64,000 nt of DNA, from NCBI GenBank assembly GCA_945861415.1, contig CAMAUV010000005.1:56738-120737 (forward strand), given 5' to 3'. The notes below the pieces were generated by a model that was not told the origin of the DNA, searched no databases, and saw only the letters and a program-made list of their open reading frames with translations. Origin of the DNA: Akkermansia muciniphila (GTDB taxonomy: Bacteria; Verrucomicrobiota; Verrucomicrobiia; Verrucomicrobiales; V1-33). Positions within the stretch are counted from its first letter, which is position 1; each line of letters starts with the position of its first letter. The translations under genes and the position numbers were made by a program. This document shows positions 42,302 through 51,452 of this stretch, in pieces.

Positions 42302-43963
42302 ATGAAAGACAAAGTGCCCTACGCTGCCCCGCTTGCCATCGGCCTGCTTCTGTTGGCTGCCGTGCTGGTGCTGCTGCCCAGCGGGTTGCTTTTCGACTTT
42401 GGATGGAACCGCGATCGGAACCGCGGAGGCGCGGGGGACACTGATCCATGGGGAAAAGGGCCGCGCCTTGAGGAAAATCAAGAAGCTGCCTCTCTAGTGA
42501 GCGGCGATCCCTCTGATTCGCTGCTCGCGGCGCTGCTGGCCCAGCTGGCCTCGAAGAATGCGCCGGACAATGAGGCCATTCTCACCTTCAAAGACGAGGC
42601 GGCGCTCAAGGATTTCCTTGCCCGTGCGAATGCCGCAGGCCTGAAGGTGCTTGACACGCTGGGTAATTCCGTGCGCGTTGGGTTCGACGACCTCAATGCG
42701 CTGCGCGGAGACATGCGGGATCACTACGGAGACTACGCAGGAGCCGGCGGCAATTACGATGTCTACATTCCAGAGGTGCCACAGGAGGAGCGTCAGCAGC
42801 AGTCGGAAGTGGGCTTCGGCGAGGGGGCGCTCGCGTTCATGGGCATCAAAGGCAATTTCACCTCGTATGGAAAAGGCGTCACGATCGCGGTGCTGGACAG
42901 TGGCGTCACGAAACACAGCACCTTTACCGGTGCTCGGCTGAAATACATTGATGTGGGTCAGGGGCTGACGGGCACTGCTGACGCGGACGGTCATGCTACT
43001 GCCGTAGCCGCTTTGGCTGCCGGGGCCGCTCCCGGATCCATTGGTGTGGCGCCGTCGGCAGATATCCTCAGCATCAGGGTGACCGGGCAGGACGGCACGA
43101 GCGATATGTTCACTCTGGCGAAGGGTATCCAGGCCGCGGCCGACGCCGGAGCCAAAGTGATCAATATTAGCTTGGGCGCTTATCAAAGCTCCAGCGTTCT
43201 CACCCGGGCGATCGACTATGCCTACGAGCGCGGGGCAGTCATCGTGGCGGCCGCAGGCAACGATCAAGCTGGTCAATTGACATGGCCGGCCGCGGATTCC
43301 CGGGTGATTTCGGTAGGAGGAGTGGACGCTCTCGGGCAGCAGCTCACGTTTTCAAATTCTGGAGACCAACTCCAGGCGACCGCGCCGGGTCTGGAGTTGC
43401 AAACCGCATGGCCGGGCAACCAGACCACCAGCTTCGACGGCACATCAGGTTCCTCCCCGCTAATGGCTGGAGCCATTGCCGCCGTCCTCTCTCAGTATCC
43501 CCAATTGTCCGCCCAGCAGGCAGCTCAACTGCTCACCACCTACTCTGCCGATGCCGGTGCGCCGGGCCGCGATTCCTCCTTCGGCTGGGGCACAGTGGAT
43601 GTTGGCTATGCGCTGAATGCAAACAATCCCTCCTATCTCGATCCGTCAATTTCCAGTCAGCACTTTGACGCCGAACGGGGAGTGATGGAGTTCGTAGTCC
43701 AAAACCGGAGCGGTGCGGCCGTCGATGGTTTGATCCTCGGATTGAACGCTGTCGGTATCCAGAGCCAAGTGGGTGTGCCTGCGCTGGCTCCGGGGGAACG
43801 ATGGAGACACATTGTGCACATTGATCCCTCGCGGCTGCTTACGGAAGGCGAACTGACCTACACCAGCCGTCTCATTAATCCTAACGGGCTTACAGACCAG
43901 AACCCGGGAAATAACCGCAAAGGCAGTGTGGTCTTCAAACCATCGGAAACGCCCGCGCGGTGA
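42302..43963 (+). CDS. S8 subtilisin-like serine protease
   Basis: The protein has 553 residues from the ATG at 42302, with one N-terminal hydrophobic segment (PYAAPLAIGLLLLAAVLVLL), either signal or anchor. A propeptide-like region spans about 90-130 (EAILTFKDEAALKDFLARAN). Catalytic residues are Asp199 (IAVLDSGVTKHS), His231 (DADGHATAVAALAAG) and Ser382 (SFDGTSGSSPLMAGAIAAVL), with oxyanion Asn in IVAAAGNDQAGQL. A C-terminal beta-rich domain (about 440-553) resembles the CARDB-type accessory fold. The GTSGSSP context and the GHATA site differ slightly from canonical GTSMAxP and HGTxVA. It should be an exported protease. Confidence 0.93.
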   Translation: MKDKVPYAAPLAIGLLLLAAVLVLLPSGLLFDFGWNRDRNRGGAGDTDPWGKGPRLEENQEAASLVSGDPSDSLLAALLAQLASKNAPDNEAILTFKDEAALKDFLARANAAGLKVLDTLGNSVRVGFDDLNALRGDMRDHYGDYAGAGGNYDVYIPEVPQEERQQQSEVGFGEGALAFMGIKGNFTSYGKGVTIAVLDSGVTKHSTFTGARLKYIDVGQGLTGTADADGHATAVAALAAGAAPGSIGVAPSADILSIRVTGQDGTSDMFTLAKGIQAAADAGAKVINISLGAYQSSSVLTRAIDYAYERGAVIVAAAGNDQAGQLTWPAADSRVISVGGVDALGQQLTFSNSGDQLQATAPGLELQTAWPGNQTTSFDGTSGSSPLMAGAIAAVLSQYPQLSAQQAAQLLTTYSADAGAPGRDSSFGWGTVDVGYALNANNPSYLDPSISSQHFDAERGVMEFVVQNRSGAAVDGLILGLNAVGIQSQVGVPALAPGERWRHIVHIDPSRLLTEGELTYTSRLINPNGLTDQNPGNNRKGSVVFKPSETPAR

Positions 43964-43966
43964 TCC

Positions 43967-45259
43967 TCAGCTTTCGCCGGTGAAGAGCTGACGAATCGCC
44001 CCGGGGCGGGACTTGAAGACGTAAAGTCCCGCGATCAGCGAGAGAATGCCGGCGAACCAGAATACGTGACTGTAGCTCAGCCCCATCCTTTTGCGCAGCG
44101 CGTCAAGAGTGAGGGAAGCCGCCACGATGCCGACCCATGACCACCAGCCGGCGAGACCCTGAACGGCACCTTTTTCGGTCGCATCGGGACGGTGCTGAAG
44201 CACTGCCGCCACCGGCACGATGAACATGCCGCTGCCGATGCCCAGCACGGCAAGCGCCGCGGTGAAGAGGCCTTGGCTGTTGCCTTCGATCCCCATCACC
44301 AGCGATGCGGCCGTCATCAGGGCCGCGCCAATGGGGATGAATCCGTAGGCGATGCGGCCGTGACTGAAGTGTCCGGTGAAGGCACTGCCTGCGCCAATAC
44401 CGAGGCAAAGCGAGGCCTGCAGGAAAGACTGCTCTGTTTCCTTTAGTCCGAACTCAGTATGGGCAAACAGTGCGAGGTTCATCTGGACGAGCGCAGCGAT
44501 ATAAAAGAATGCGGCGTTACCCCAGTTGGCCCGCCAGAGATCCCGGTCGCGGCGCATTTTCGACATCTGCTGCCAGATCTCGATCGGAAAGAACAATGTG
44601 AATTTCTTCTGCGGGTCTGCGGCCGCCACCTTCGGGCTGCCTATGCTGGTGAGCAGCCCCGCCACTGCCAGTGCCGCCAGCAGTATGCCCGACCAGACCT
44701 GATTTTCCTTGAGCCCGCCAGCCAAAAAGCCGCCAGTCACTGTGCCGGCAATGATGGCGACGAACGTGAGCATTTCCAGAATTCCATTTCCCCAGCTCAG
44801 CCTAGATGCAGGCAGAATTTCGGGCAGAATGCCATACTTGGCTGGCGCGAAAAAGGCGCTGTGAAGTCCCATGAGGCAAATCGCGCTCATTTGCAGGAGA
44901 AGGGAATTTGCCCACAGGCCCCATGCGGCGAAAAGCATGATGCCGATTTCCGCCAGTTTTACTCCTATCATCACGAGGCGCTTGCTGTAGCGGTCGCTCA
45001 GCCAGCCGCTCCATATGCTGAAGAGCAGAAAAGGCATGGCGAAGAGAATGCCGGCGAGGGCCACTTTCGAGTCCTGCTCCTCTGAGCTGAGTCCCATGTC
45101 GAATATCAGGAAGATCACCAGCCACTTCAGGGCATTGTCGCTGAATGCCCCTTGGAACTGGGTGAACATTAGGTTCCAGAATCCGGGTGGAAGCGGAGGG
45201 CGGGAATCACCAGCCGGGGCGGCGGGAGTTTCGTAAGGATTCAAGGCTGGAGTTTTCAA
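43967..45259 (-). CDS. MFS transporter (LplT-like)
   Basis: This 430-residue protein has about 12 hydrophobic segments and two halves. FWNLMFTQFQGAFSDNALKW is the typical opening of the branch that includes lysophospholipid transporter LplT and fusions with acyl-ACP synthetase. The loop GWLSDRYSKRLVMIGVKLAE is the MFS signature between helices 2 and 3. It starts 1 bp after the stop of the preceding membrane protein gene and is last in a five-gene minus-strand run. The substrate is not deducible. Confidence 0.88.
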   Translation of the reverse strand: MKTPALNPYETPAAPAGDSRPPLPPGFWNLMFTQFQGAFSDNALKWLVIFLIFDMGLSSEEQDSKVALAGILFAMPFLLFSIWSGWLSDRYSKRLVMIGVKLAEIGIMLFAAWGLWANSLLLQMSAICLMGLHSAFFAPAKYGILPEILPASRLSWGNGILEMLTFVAIIAGTVTGGFLAGGLKENQVWSGILLAALAVAGLLTSIGSPKVAAADPQKKFTLFFPIEIWQQMSKMRRDRDLWRANWGNAAFFYIAALVQMNLALFAHTEFGLKETEQSFLQASLCLGIGAGSAFTGHFSHGRIAYGFIPIGAALMTAASLVMGIEGNSQGLFTAALAVLGIGSGMFIVPVAAVLQHRPDATEKGAVQGLAGWWSWVGIVAASLTLDALRKRMGLSYSHVFWFAGILSLIAGLYVFKSRPGAIRQLFTGES

Positions 45260-45260
45260 G

Positions 45261-45944
45261 TTAGGATAAAACTCCGGGCGGTTTTCCTGCGGGAGTGATG
45301 AAGCGTTTCAGCAGCAGATGAGTCGGCCAATAAACCACCACTGCCAGTGCAGCCATGTAAAGCACCAGGAATAGTTCGCGCGGCATAAGCGACTGCTCTG
45401 TCGTTTCGCTGAAACCGAACACAAAATTCACGTTTCTGGCGGAAAGGTCGCCGGCGGGGTCCTTGACCGGGCCAGGGATGAAGAAGAAGGCGATCAGACA
45501 GGCAGCCCACGCCAGAGCCGTCCATCGTGGGAGCGCCTTCGGGCAGTAACCGGTACGCCGAACCAGAAAAATCAGGAGAAAGGGCAGCCAGCCATGGAAA
45601 AAAGACAGGGCGCGAAGGAAAGCCGGCGGCCTGAACATGTAGCTGGTCATGCCCACCAGACTGCCTCCGAACAATTCCACGATGAAATCCACACACCACA
45701 GCGCCTGCGGCAGAAGAATACCGACGCAGCACATCGAAATCAGCGCGGCACTCTCCATCCACATACCGGCGAGGGTGAGCAGCAATGCGAGATCGCAAAA
45801 ATAAATAAAGTTCCCGGGGCCGTATTTGCTCAAGTAGACGGGAATGAGCACCGCCATAAAGGCGGAGTAGGCGATTTTCACCCATAGAGGAATGCGGGCG
45901 GTCCTTGCGCCGGGGGGTGGCGGGGTGGCGGTGCCTGGTTTCAT
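45261..45944 (-). CDS. Hypothetical integral membrane protein
   Basis: This 227-residue protein has about six transmembrane segments (for example IPLWVKIAYSAFMAVLIPVY, FIYFCDLALLLTLAGMWMES, LSFFHGWLPFLLIFLVRRTG and LFLVLYMAALAVVVYWPTHL) and a proline-rich N-terminus. No conserved motif was recognised. Its stop abuts the MFS gene start (1 bp), so the two are very likely co-transcribed and perhaps co-translated. Upstream is the FAD oxidoreductase gene with an 81-bp gap. Confidence 0.72.
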   Translation of the reverse strand: MKPGTATPPPPGARTARIPLWVKIAYSAFMAVLIPVYLSKYGPGNFIYFCDLALLLTLAGMWMESAALISMCCVGILLPQALWCVDFIVELFGGSLVGMTSYMFRPPAFLRALSFFHGWLPFLLIFLVRRTGYCPKALPRWTALAWAACLIAFFFIPGPVKDPAGDLSARNVNFVFGFSETTEQSLMPRELFLVLYMAALAVVVYWPTHLLLKRFITPAGKPPGVLS

Positions 45945-46025
45945 GGTGTGGCAGCAGTGTCCTTGTTCCTCCGCTTGCCTAGATTGATTTTTCGCCGCCG
46001 TCCATTGCCAATGACGATGGTCTGC

Positions 46026-47072
46026 TCAATTCCGGCAAACATCCACCTCGTAATCAAGCGGGACCCTTTCTGTGAGCAGTGCGGCGAACCGGGTGGCGAA
46101 GAAAGGGGCGTGCAGCACGCCTTTGGAACCGAGGCCGTTAAAGAATCCGAGACGCTGGTGCACGGGATGAAGGCCAAGGACCGCTTTGCTTTCATTGATG
46201 ATAGGCCTCACCGCGGCTTCGTGACCGGTGATGGTGAAGGGAACTTTCAGTGCGCGGTGCAGCCGAGATTCAATCGTTTTCCGGGCTGCGGCAGTAGGCA
46301 AGTTGGAAAAGTCATCCCATTTGTAGGTGGAACCTGTCCGGAACAGTGATCTTTTGCCCGTGGGCAGGATCCAGCCTCCTAGATTGACGATGCGGTGCTC
46401 TGTCAATTTCGGCGCCTGAAAACTCAGGATTTCACCTTTGGCACTTTTCCATTTGAGCCATGGAAAAAAGGGATTCTTTGCTGCTTCCCAGCCTTGACAA
46501 AGCACCAGATACCGGGCGGTGAGTCCGCCGACACAAACGGCTTCTGCAGTGAGGCTGATATCACCGGCCGGGACCTCACCGGTGATCCAATTTCCGCGCT
46601 GTTTCAGGAATCTCTGCGAAGCCGCCAGCCACGCACGCACGTCCAGCCATGCACTGCGCACTTCCAATCCCGTTTCAGGAGCGTGAAACAACCGGTGATC
46701 AAGAATTGGCGCAGGTTGGGGCTGCGTCAGCAGTCGCTGAAATTCCGGTTCACCTTTTTTTTCCCGCCAGCGCCGGCGCTCGTCATCGGTTTGCAGCATG
46801 CGCACATAGGGCAGGGGATGGTAGAAGGCGGATCCCAGCTCCGATTCCGTGCGGGCGTAGAAATCGCGCGCTGCGGGAAGGAATTCATCGATACGCCAGC
46901 CGCGGGCCACTCTCTTGCCGCTGATGGGCGTCACGATGCCCGCGGCTACTTTTGAAGAGGTGACCGTCTCGTCCCGGTCGATGACTTTGACCCGCCAGCC
47001 CCTCCAGTGCAGAGACCATGCGAGCGTAGCCCCGGCCAGACCATGGCCGATGATTATGACGTCCGCGTCCAT
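46026..47072 (-). CDS. FAD-dependent amino-acid-oxidase-like oxidoreductase (DAO family)
   Basis: The protein has 348 residues. The dinucleotide-binding motif is MDADVIIIGHGLAGATLAWS, with the following VKVIDRDETVTSSKVAAGIV typical of the DAO fold shared by glycine oxidase ThiO and the MnmC oxidase domain. The C-terminus GHEAAVRPIINESKAVLGLH and GFFNGLGSKGVLHAPFFATR is the second FAD contact. It should oxidise an amine substrate; the tRNA-modifying MnmC role is possible only if a methyltransferase is elsewhere. It starts 24 bp after the stop of the HtrA-like gene. Confidence 0.87.
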   Translation of the reverse strand: MDADVIIIGHGLAGATLAWSLHWRGWRVKVIDRDETVTSSKVAAGIVTPISGKRVARGWRIDEFLPAARDFYARTESELGSAFYHPLPYVRMLQTDDERRRWREKKGEPEFQRLLTQPQPAPILDHRLFHAPETGLEVRSAWLDVRAWLAASQRFLKQRGNWITGEVPAGDISLTAEAVCVGGLTARYLVLCQGWEAAKNPFFPWLKWKSAKGEILSFQAPKLTEHRIVNLGGWILPTGKRSLFRTGSTYKWDDFSNLPTAAARKTIESRLHRALKVPFTITGHEAAVRPIINESKAVLGLHPVHQRLGFFNGLGSKGVLHAPFFATRFAALLTERVPLDYEVDVCRN

Positions 47073-47095
47073 GCGGTGTTGAGTTTGCCGCAGGG

Positions 47096-48529
47096 CTATT
47101 TTCCGGCCGGCTTCTTCTCCTCTTCCTCCTTAGCCTCCGGGGTTTCAGCGTCCTTGATGCGGTTGCCCAATTCCTCCAGATCTTTTTTGACCCGTTCGAG
47201 CGCGGCTTCTGCATTTTTGTGATCTTCGCGGAGGGAATCCAGTTCCGGATGATTGAGGCGTCCTTCATTCACTTTCTCCAGCAGGCGCTTCATGGCACTG
47301 GAAGGAATGGCCATACTCTCGATTCTGCCCGAGCGGGCAATATTCATGCCGACCACGCGGCCCTTCAGGTCCACGATGGGACCGCCCACTTCGTTGACTT
47401 CTAGAGACATGTCATGCTGCAGGGCTTCGCGGTAGCCGCGGCGGTTCTTGCTTATGGCTCCGGACATCATATTGCGCGGATCCTCTGCCAATTCCGGAAG
47501 GATTCCGCGGGAAGCCCGGGACTCCAGCACGGCGGAGAGTTCGCGCTCCTCCATGTCGCGCTGCACTTTGATTTTCACGATCTGATAAGGCTTGGTGGAG
47601 GCGATGATCTTGATAAATTCATCCACGTCCTTCACATCGCGGCCATCGATGCTCTTGATCACGTCATCAGCGACCAGTCCTGCACGGGAAGCGGGGCTGT
47701 TCGGGGATACGGTAGTTATCTTGACAGCGATTCCCCCTATTTTATCCAGCCCCACCCCAAGCCAGCCTTTTTGCCACTCATCAAGACTGCGCGGGGTGAC
47801 GCTGACCACCCCGGTCGCGGCCGGCAGGGCATCCGGGGTGGCGGCGGCGATGAAGGTCCCGGGAACCGGGGCTTCGGACTCATCCCATTTCACGGTGCGC
47901 AGTCCGCTAGCTTCGACTTTCAAGAGGGCGATGTCATAGCCGCGGTGCACATCGACGATACGGATGGGCATCTGCAGGCCCTCGGGTAGACGGACGATGA
48001 GATTGGAAAGCGGCTGACCTTTGCGGTCTTGAAGTTCGCTGGCTTTGCTGACGATGTAGCCGCCCTCGTGGACAGCGCACCCATAGGCGAGTAATTTGCT
48101 TTCGCGGGAAATCTGTACCGTGCCGCGCCGGGCTTCCTCCACAGCAGGTTCCCACGCTCTGAGAACCGCCTCCGCTTCACGGGCGAACTTGACCTGAGCC
48201 TTCTGTTCCGGAGGGTCAGCGGGACCGCGCTCCTCCTGCTTTTTCTCCGGAGGACTGAGGTCAGATTTCTGCTCCTCATACTTTGGCTTCCGTTGCGGAG
48301 CGGGAGAGTCCTCCTTCTTTTCCTCTGCCTTTTTCTCCTCCGGCTCCGGGGCATCTTTTTTCTCCTCCTTTTTCTCCTCGGGTTTCGGTTCCTCCTTCTT
48401 CTCATCCGCTTTCGGCTCCTCTTTCTTTTCTTCAGCCTTGGGCGGGTCAGCAGGCTTCGGATCATCGGCACGCAGCAGTGGCGTGGCGGCGAGCGTTAGC
48501 AGCAGGGTGGCGATTGAAGTGGTCTTCAT
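47096..48529 (-). CDS. HtrA/DegP-like protein, catalytically inactive
   Basis: The protein has 477 residues with a signal peptide (MKTTSIATLLLTLAATPLLR) and a highly charged Lys/Glu/Pro repeat region (about 22-110). A trypsin-like domain follows (about 120-245), then a PDZ domain (about 250-335: GWLGVGLDKIGGIAVKITTV, SPASRAGLVADDVIKSIDGR) and a coiled-coil C-terminus. The Asp is kept (HRGYDIALLKVE), but the His position reads GYIVSKASE in place of LTAAHV, and the nucleophile motif reads NEVGGPIVD, lacking the Ser of GNSGGP. So it should bind but not cleave. The intact paralogue lies immediately upstream. Confidence 0.83.
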   Translation of the reverse strand: MKTTSIATLLLTLAATPLLRADDPKPADPPKAEEKKEEPKADEKKEEPKPEEKKEEKKDAPEPEEKKAEEKKEDSPAPQRKPKYEEQKSDLSPPEKKQEERGPADPPEQKAQVKFAREAEAVLRAWEPAVEEARRGTVQISRESKLLAYGCAVHEGGYIVSKASELQDRKGQPLSNLIVRLPEGLQMPIRIVDVHRGYDIALLKVEASGLRTVKWDESEAPVPGTFIAAATPDALPAATGVVSVTPRSLDEWQKGWLGVGLDKIGGIAVKITTVSPNSPASRAGLVADDVIKSIDGRDVKDVDEFIKIIASTKPYQIVKIKVQRDMEERELSAVLESRASRGILPELAEDPRNMMSGAISKNRRGYREALQHDMSLEVNEVGGPIVDLKGRVVGMNIARSGRIESMAIPSSAMKRLLEKVNEGRLNHPELDSLREDHKNAEAALERVKKDLEELGNRIKDAETPEAKEEEEKKPAGK

Positions 48530-48543
48530 AAAGCAGATGAAAT

Positions 48544-49914
48544 TTAGGGTTTCTTTTCGAGAGTGGCATCCACGGAGAGTTCGGTCTCACCGCGTTTTCC
48601 TTTGATGGTGATTTTGTCACCGGGCTTGAGAGCGCGGAGGACTTCTGCAGCAGGGGTTGGGCCATCGACGTCGTTCTCATTAAGTTTCAGAATAAGGTCG
48701 CCGTTGGTAAGTCCCGCTTTCGCGGCGGGGCTGTTCTCACTGATGCCGGCGACTCTTGCGCCTTTGCCGCTGGTGTCCTCAAGTTCCGCCCCGAGCCATG
48801 CCCGGTCGGCGGGCTCATCGGGAATCTTTGGCTCTGGCGGGCCTTCGCCGGATTTCTTCTCAGGTTCTTCGCCTTCCTCGGATTTTTTCGGGGCTTTCTT
48901 TTCCGGAGCCTTTTCCTGTCCTTCGCCTGAGTCACCGGGGGTGCGCCGGCGGCTGGGCGGGCCCAGTTCCATTTCGCATTCCTTTGATTCACTGCCGCGC
49001 CGGAAGGTGAGCTTTACTTTACCCCCCCCCTTCTTTTTGTTCACGATGCGACAAAGATGGTGAAAAGTGACCACGTCCGCGTCATCAAACTTTGTGATCA
49101 CGTCGCCGTCCTGGAGCCCGGCTTTGGCAGCAGGTGCATTCTCCCACACTTTCTCCACCTTGACTCCATCCTGGCTGTCAGGATCAAATTCGGCACCCAG
49201 CGTGGGGCGTTCGGGCGGGGCGCCGTAGGTTTGGTCTCCCCATATCTCACCTTTGAATAGGCGCTCCCAGTCTTCACGCAGGGTATCGATGGCTACGTGA
49301 CGGTTTTGGTCTACGGCTCCATGGATGCTGCTGTTGATGCCTATGACCCGTCCGTCGAGATCAAACAAGGGGCCGCCGCTGTCTCCGCCTATGAGCGGGC
49401 AACTGCTGCGGATGGCTCCATCCAAATCGCGCTGCCAAATGCGGCCGATGCGCACAGGCGGGCGGCGCTCGTAGCTGTATCCACCCGGGTGCCCCATGGC
49501 GATACACCAGTCGCCGCGCTGCAATTTGTCGCTGCTGCCGATTTCGGACGCGGGCCATTCGCCTTCTTCAGTGATCCTCGCCATGGCGGCGTCGGTGGCT
49601 TTGTTGCCGCCGAGGGCCTTGCCCTTCACTTTCCGTCCGTCGGGGAAGGTGATGACAATGTCCTCGCCAGTAGCCGCCGTAACGTGAGCGGCGGTAAGAA
49701 TGAGTCCGTCTTTCTGAACGATGACGCCGCTGCCACTGCCCGCCTTCTTCGGGTCGGCGCTGCTGATGCTGATAACGGTGGGCATCACGTTTTTCACCGT
49801 CGCCTGCACCTTGGCCTCGCGGGCTTTCAGTGTTTCCAACGTTTCTGCGCGGGAGAGAACTGGCAGAAGAACGAACATAGCGGCGATCAGGACGGACGGA
49901 CGCAAGTATATCAT
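48544..49914 (-). CDS. HtrA/DegP-like serine protease with two PDZ domains
   Basis: The protein has 456 residues with a signal peptide (RPSVLIAAMFVLLPVLSRAE). Catalytic residues are His77 (LILTAAHVTA), Asp108 (KATDAAMARI) and Ser179 (LIGGDSGGPLFD). PDZ1 spans about 245-320 (VWENAPAAKAGLQDGDVITK), a charged Lys/Glu linker about 325-365, and PDZ2 about 370-450 (ISENSPAAKAGLTNGDLILK). It should be a periplasmic quality-control protease. It is the first gene of a tight run with the inactive paralogue, 14 bp apart. Confidence 0.93.
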   Translation of the reverse strand: MIYLRPSVLIAAMFVLLPVLSRAETLETLKAREAKVQATVKNVMPTVISISSADPKKAGSGSGVIVQKDGLILTAAHVTAATGEDIVITFPDGRKVKGKALGGNKATDAAMARITEEGEWPASEIGSSDKLQRGDWCIAMGHPGGYSYERRPPVRIGRIWQRDLDGAIRSSCPLIGGDSGGPLFDLDGRVIGINSSIHGAVDQNRHVAIDTLREDWERLFKGEIWGDQTYGAPPERPTLGAEFDPDSQDGVKVEKVWENAPAAKAGLQDGDVITKFDDADVVTFHHLCRIVNKKKGGGKVKLTFRRGSESKECEMELGPPSRRRTPGDSGEGQEKAPEKKAPKKSEEGEEPEKKSGEGPPEPKIPDEPADRAWLGAELEDTSGKGARVAGISENSPAAKAGLTNGDLILKLNENDVDGPTPAAEVLRALKPGDKITIKGKRGETELSVDATLEKKP

Positions 49915-50086
49915 ATAGAGTGGACTGGGAGAACCAGTGACAAGGCTAGCGCAGGTGCGCGGGATGGCAACCTCCGCGTTCGCGCCCGTAGTAAGTTTAT
50001 CTATGACGGCAGGTGGCGGGAGTCCCCGCCCGGAAACCGCAACTTCGGGCCTTGGCGGAAGGCAAAAAGCGTTCTACGCCCAGGAT

Positions 50087-51400
50087 ATGCATATCGCCCG
50101 CGGTCTTTTTGGCGTCCTTATTCTTCTGGCCATGCTTTACGCGCTGTCTCTCGACCGCCGCCGAGTGAACTGGCGTCTCGTTGCAGGCGGTCTGTTCCTG
50201 CAACTGGCCCTTGCCGCTGCATTTTTCACCACCAGCGCCACTTCCATGATCGTGCGGCCGGTGGCGCAGCTTTTTGTGCAAATCACCGATTTCTCCGGCG
50301 AAGGGGCGCGCATGGTGTTCGGTAAACTGGTCGATCTGCCCACCACCGGGAAGCTCTTCGGCAGCGACAGCGCTTTCATTTTCGCGTTCCAGGTGTTGCC
50401 CACCATCATTTTCTTCTCGGCTCTCACATCGGTCAGTTATTACTTGGGGGTGCTGCAGCGCATCGTTTTTGTCTTTGCGTGGGTCATGAAGCGTGTGATG
50501 CGGCTTAGCGGCGCGGAAAGTCTGGCTGCGGCGGGTGAAGTGTTTCTGGGCCAGACGGAAAGCGCTTTGCTCGTGAAGCCCTACGTGCCGCGTATGACGA
50601 CGTCCGAACTGGCGACCATGATGATCGGCGGCATGGCCACCATAGCGGGCGGCGTGATGTCTGCCTACATTGGCATGCTGGGCGGCACCGATGAGGCTGC
50701 CAGATTGAAGTTCGCCGAGTGGCTCCTGTGTGCCTCTCTAATGAGTGCGCCTGCGGCTATCGTGGTGGCCAAGATTCTGGTGCCGGAGCGCGATGCCATT
50801 GACGAAAACCTCCACGTTCCGCGCGATGAGGTGGGATCCAATTTCTTTGACGCTTTGGCCCGGGGCACGACCGAGGGCCTGACGCTGGCACTGAATGTTG
50901 CCGCCATGCTCATTGCCTTCGTTGCGCTTGCGGCGTTGGTTAACGGTGGGCTCGGCTGGGTAGGCGCACGCATTCCCTTGGGCGGGGGCTCGGCGCTCAA
51001 TGACTGGATCTTTGAGGTGAGCGGCGGCATTTTTGAGTCACTCTCGCTGCAGGCCGTTTTCGGCACCCTAATGGCCCCGCTGGCGTGGCTCATCGGGGTG
51101 GACAGCAGTGAAATGTTGCGCGCCGGACAGCTTCTCGGCACCAAACTGGCACTGAATGAATTTGTAGCCTACGACCTGCTGGGCAAGGCAAAGGAACTGA
51201 GTGCGCACACTGTTTTCCTCATGACTTTCGCCCTTTGTGGATTTGCGAATCTGGGCAGCGTCGGCATCCAGCTCGGAGGGATCGGAGTGCTGGCTCCGTC
51301 GCAGCGCCCCGCGCTGGCCGCGCTGGGGCTTCGCGCCCTGCTGGGCGGCACCGTGGCCACCCTTATGACCGCGGCCATTGCAGGCATGTTCCGTGCGTAG
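50087..51400 (+). CDS. Concentrative nucleoside transporter (CNT/NupC family)
   Basis: This 437-residue polytopic membrane protein starts at the ATG at 50087. Family motifs are LFVQITDFSGEGARMVFGKL, FAFQVLPTIIFFSALTSVSY, GQTESALLVKPYVPRMTTSE (nucleoside and Na+/H+ contacts), GGMATIAGGVMSAYIGMLGG and LGTKLALNEFVAYDLLGKAK. It should import nucleosides with sodium or protons. It ends in TAG and is followed 52 bp later by proB on the same strand, with no evident functional link. Confidence 0.94.
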   Translation: MHIARGLFGVLILLAMLYALSLDRRRVNWRLVAGGLFLQLALAAAFFTTSATSMIVRPVAQLFVQITDFSGEGARMVFGKLVDLPTTGKLFGSDSAFIFAFQVLPTIIFFSALTSVSYYLGVLQRIVFVFAWVMKRVMRLSGAESLAAAGEVFLGQTESALLVKPYVPRMTTSELATMMIGGMATIAGGVMSAYIGMLGGTDEAARLKFAEWLLCASLMSAPAAIVVAKILVPERDAIDENLHVPRDEVGSNFFDALARGTTEGLTLALNVAAMLIAFVALAALVNGGLGWVGARIPLGGGSALNDWIFEVSGGIFESLSLQAVFGTLMAPLAWLIGVDSSEMLRAGQLLGTKLALNEFVAYDLLGKAKELSAHTVFLMTFALCGFANLGSVGIQLGGIGVLAPSQRPALAALGLRALLGGTVATLMTAAIAGMFRA

Positions 51401-51452
51401 GGCTTGCAAGGAGCGGGATCACCAGCCACGACCCCTTATTCCATTTCACCGT

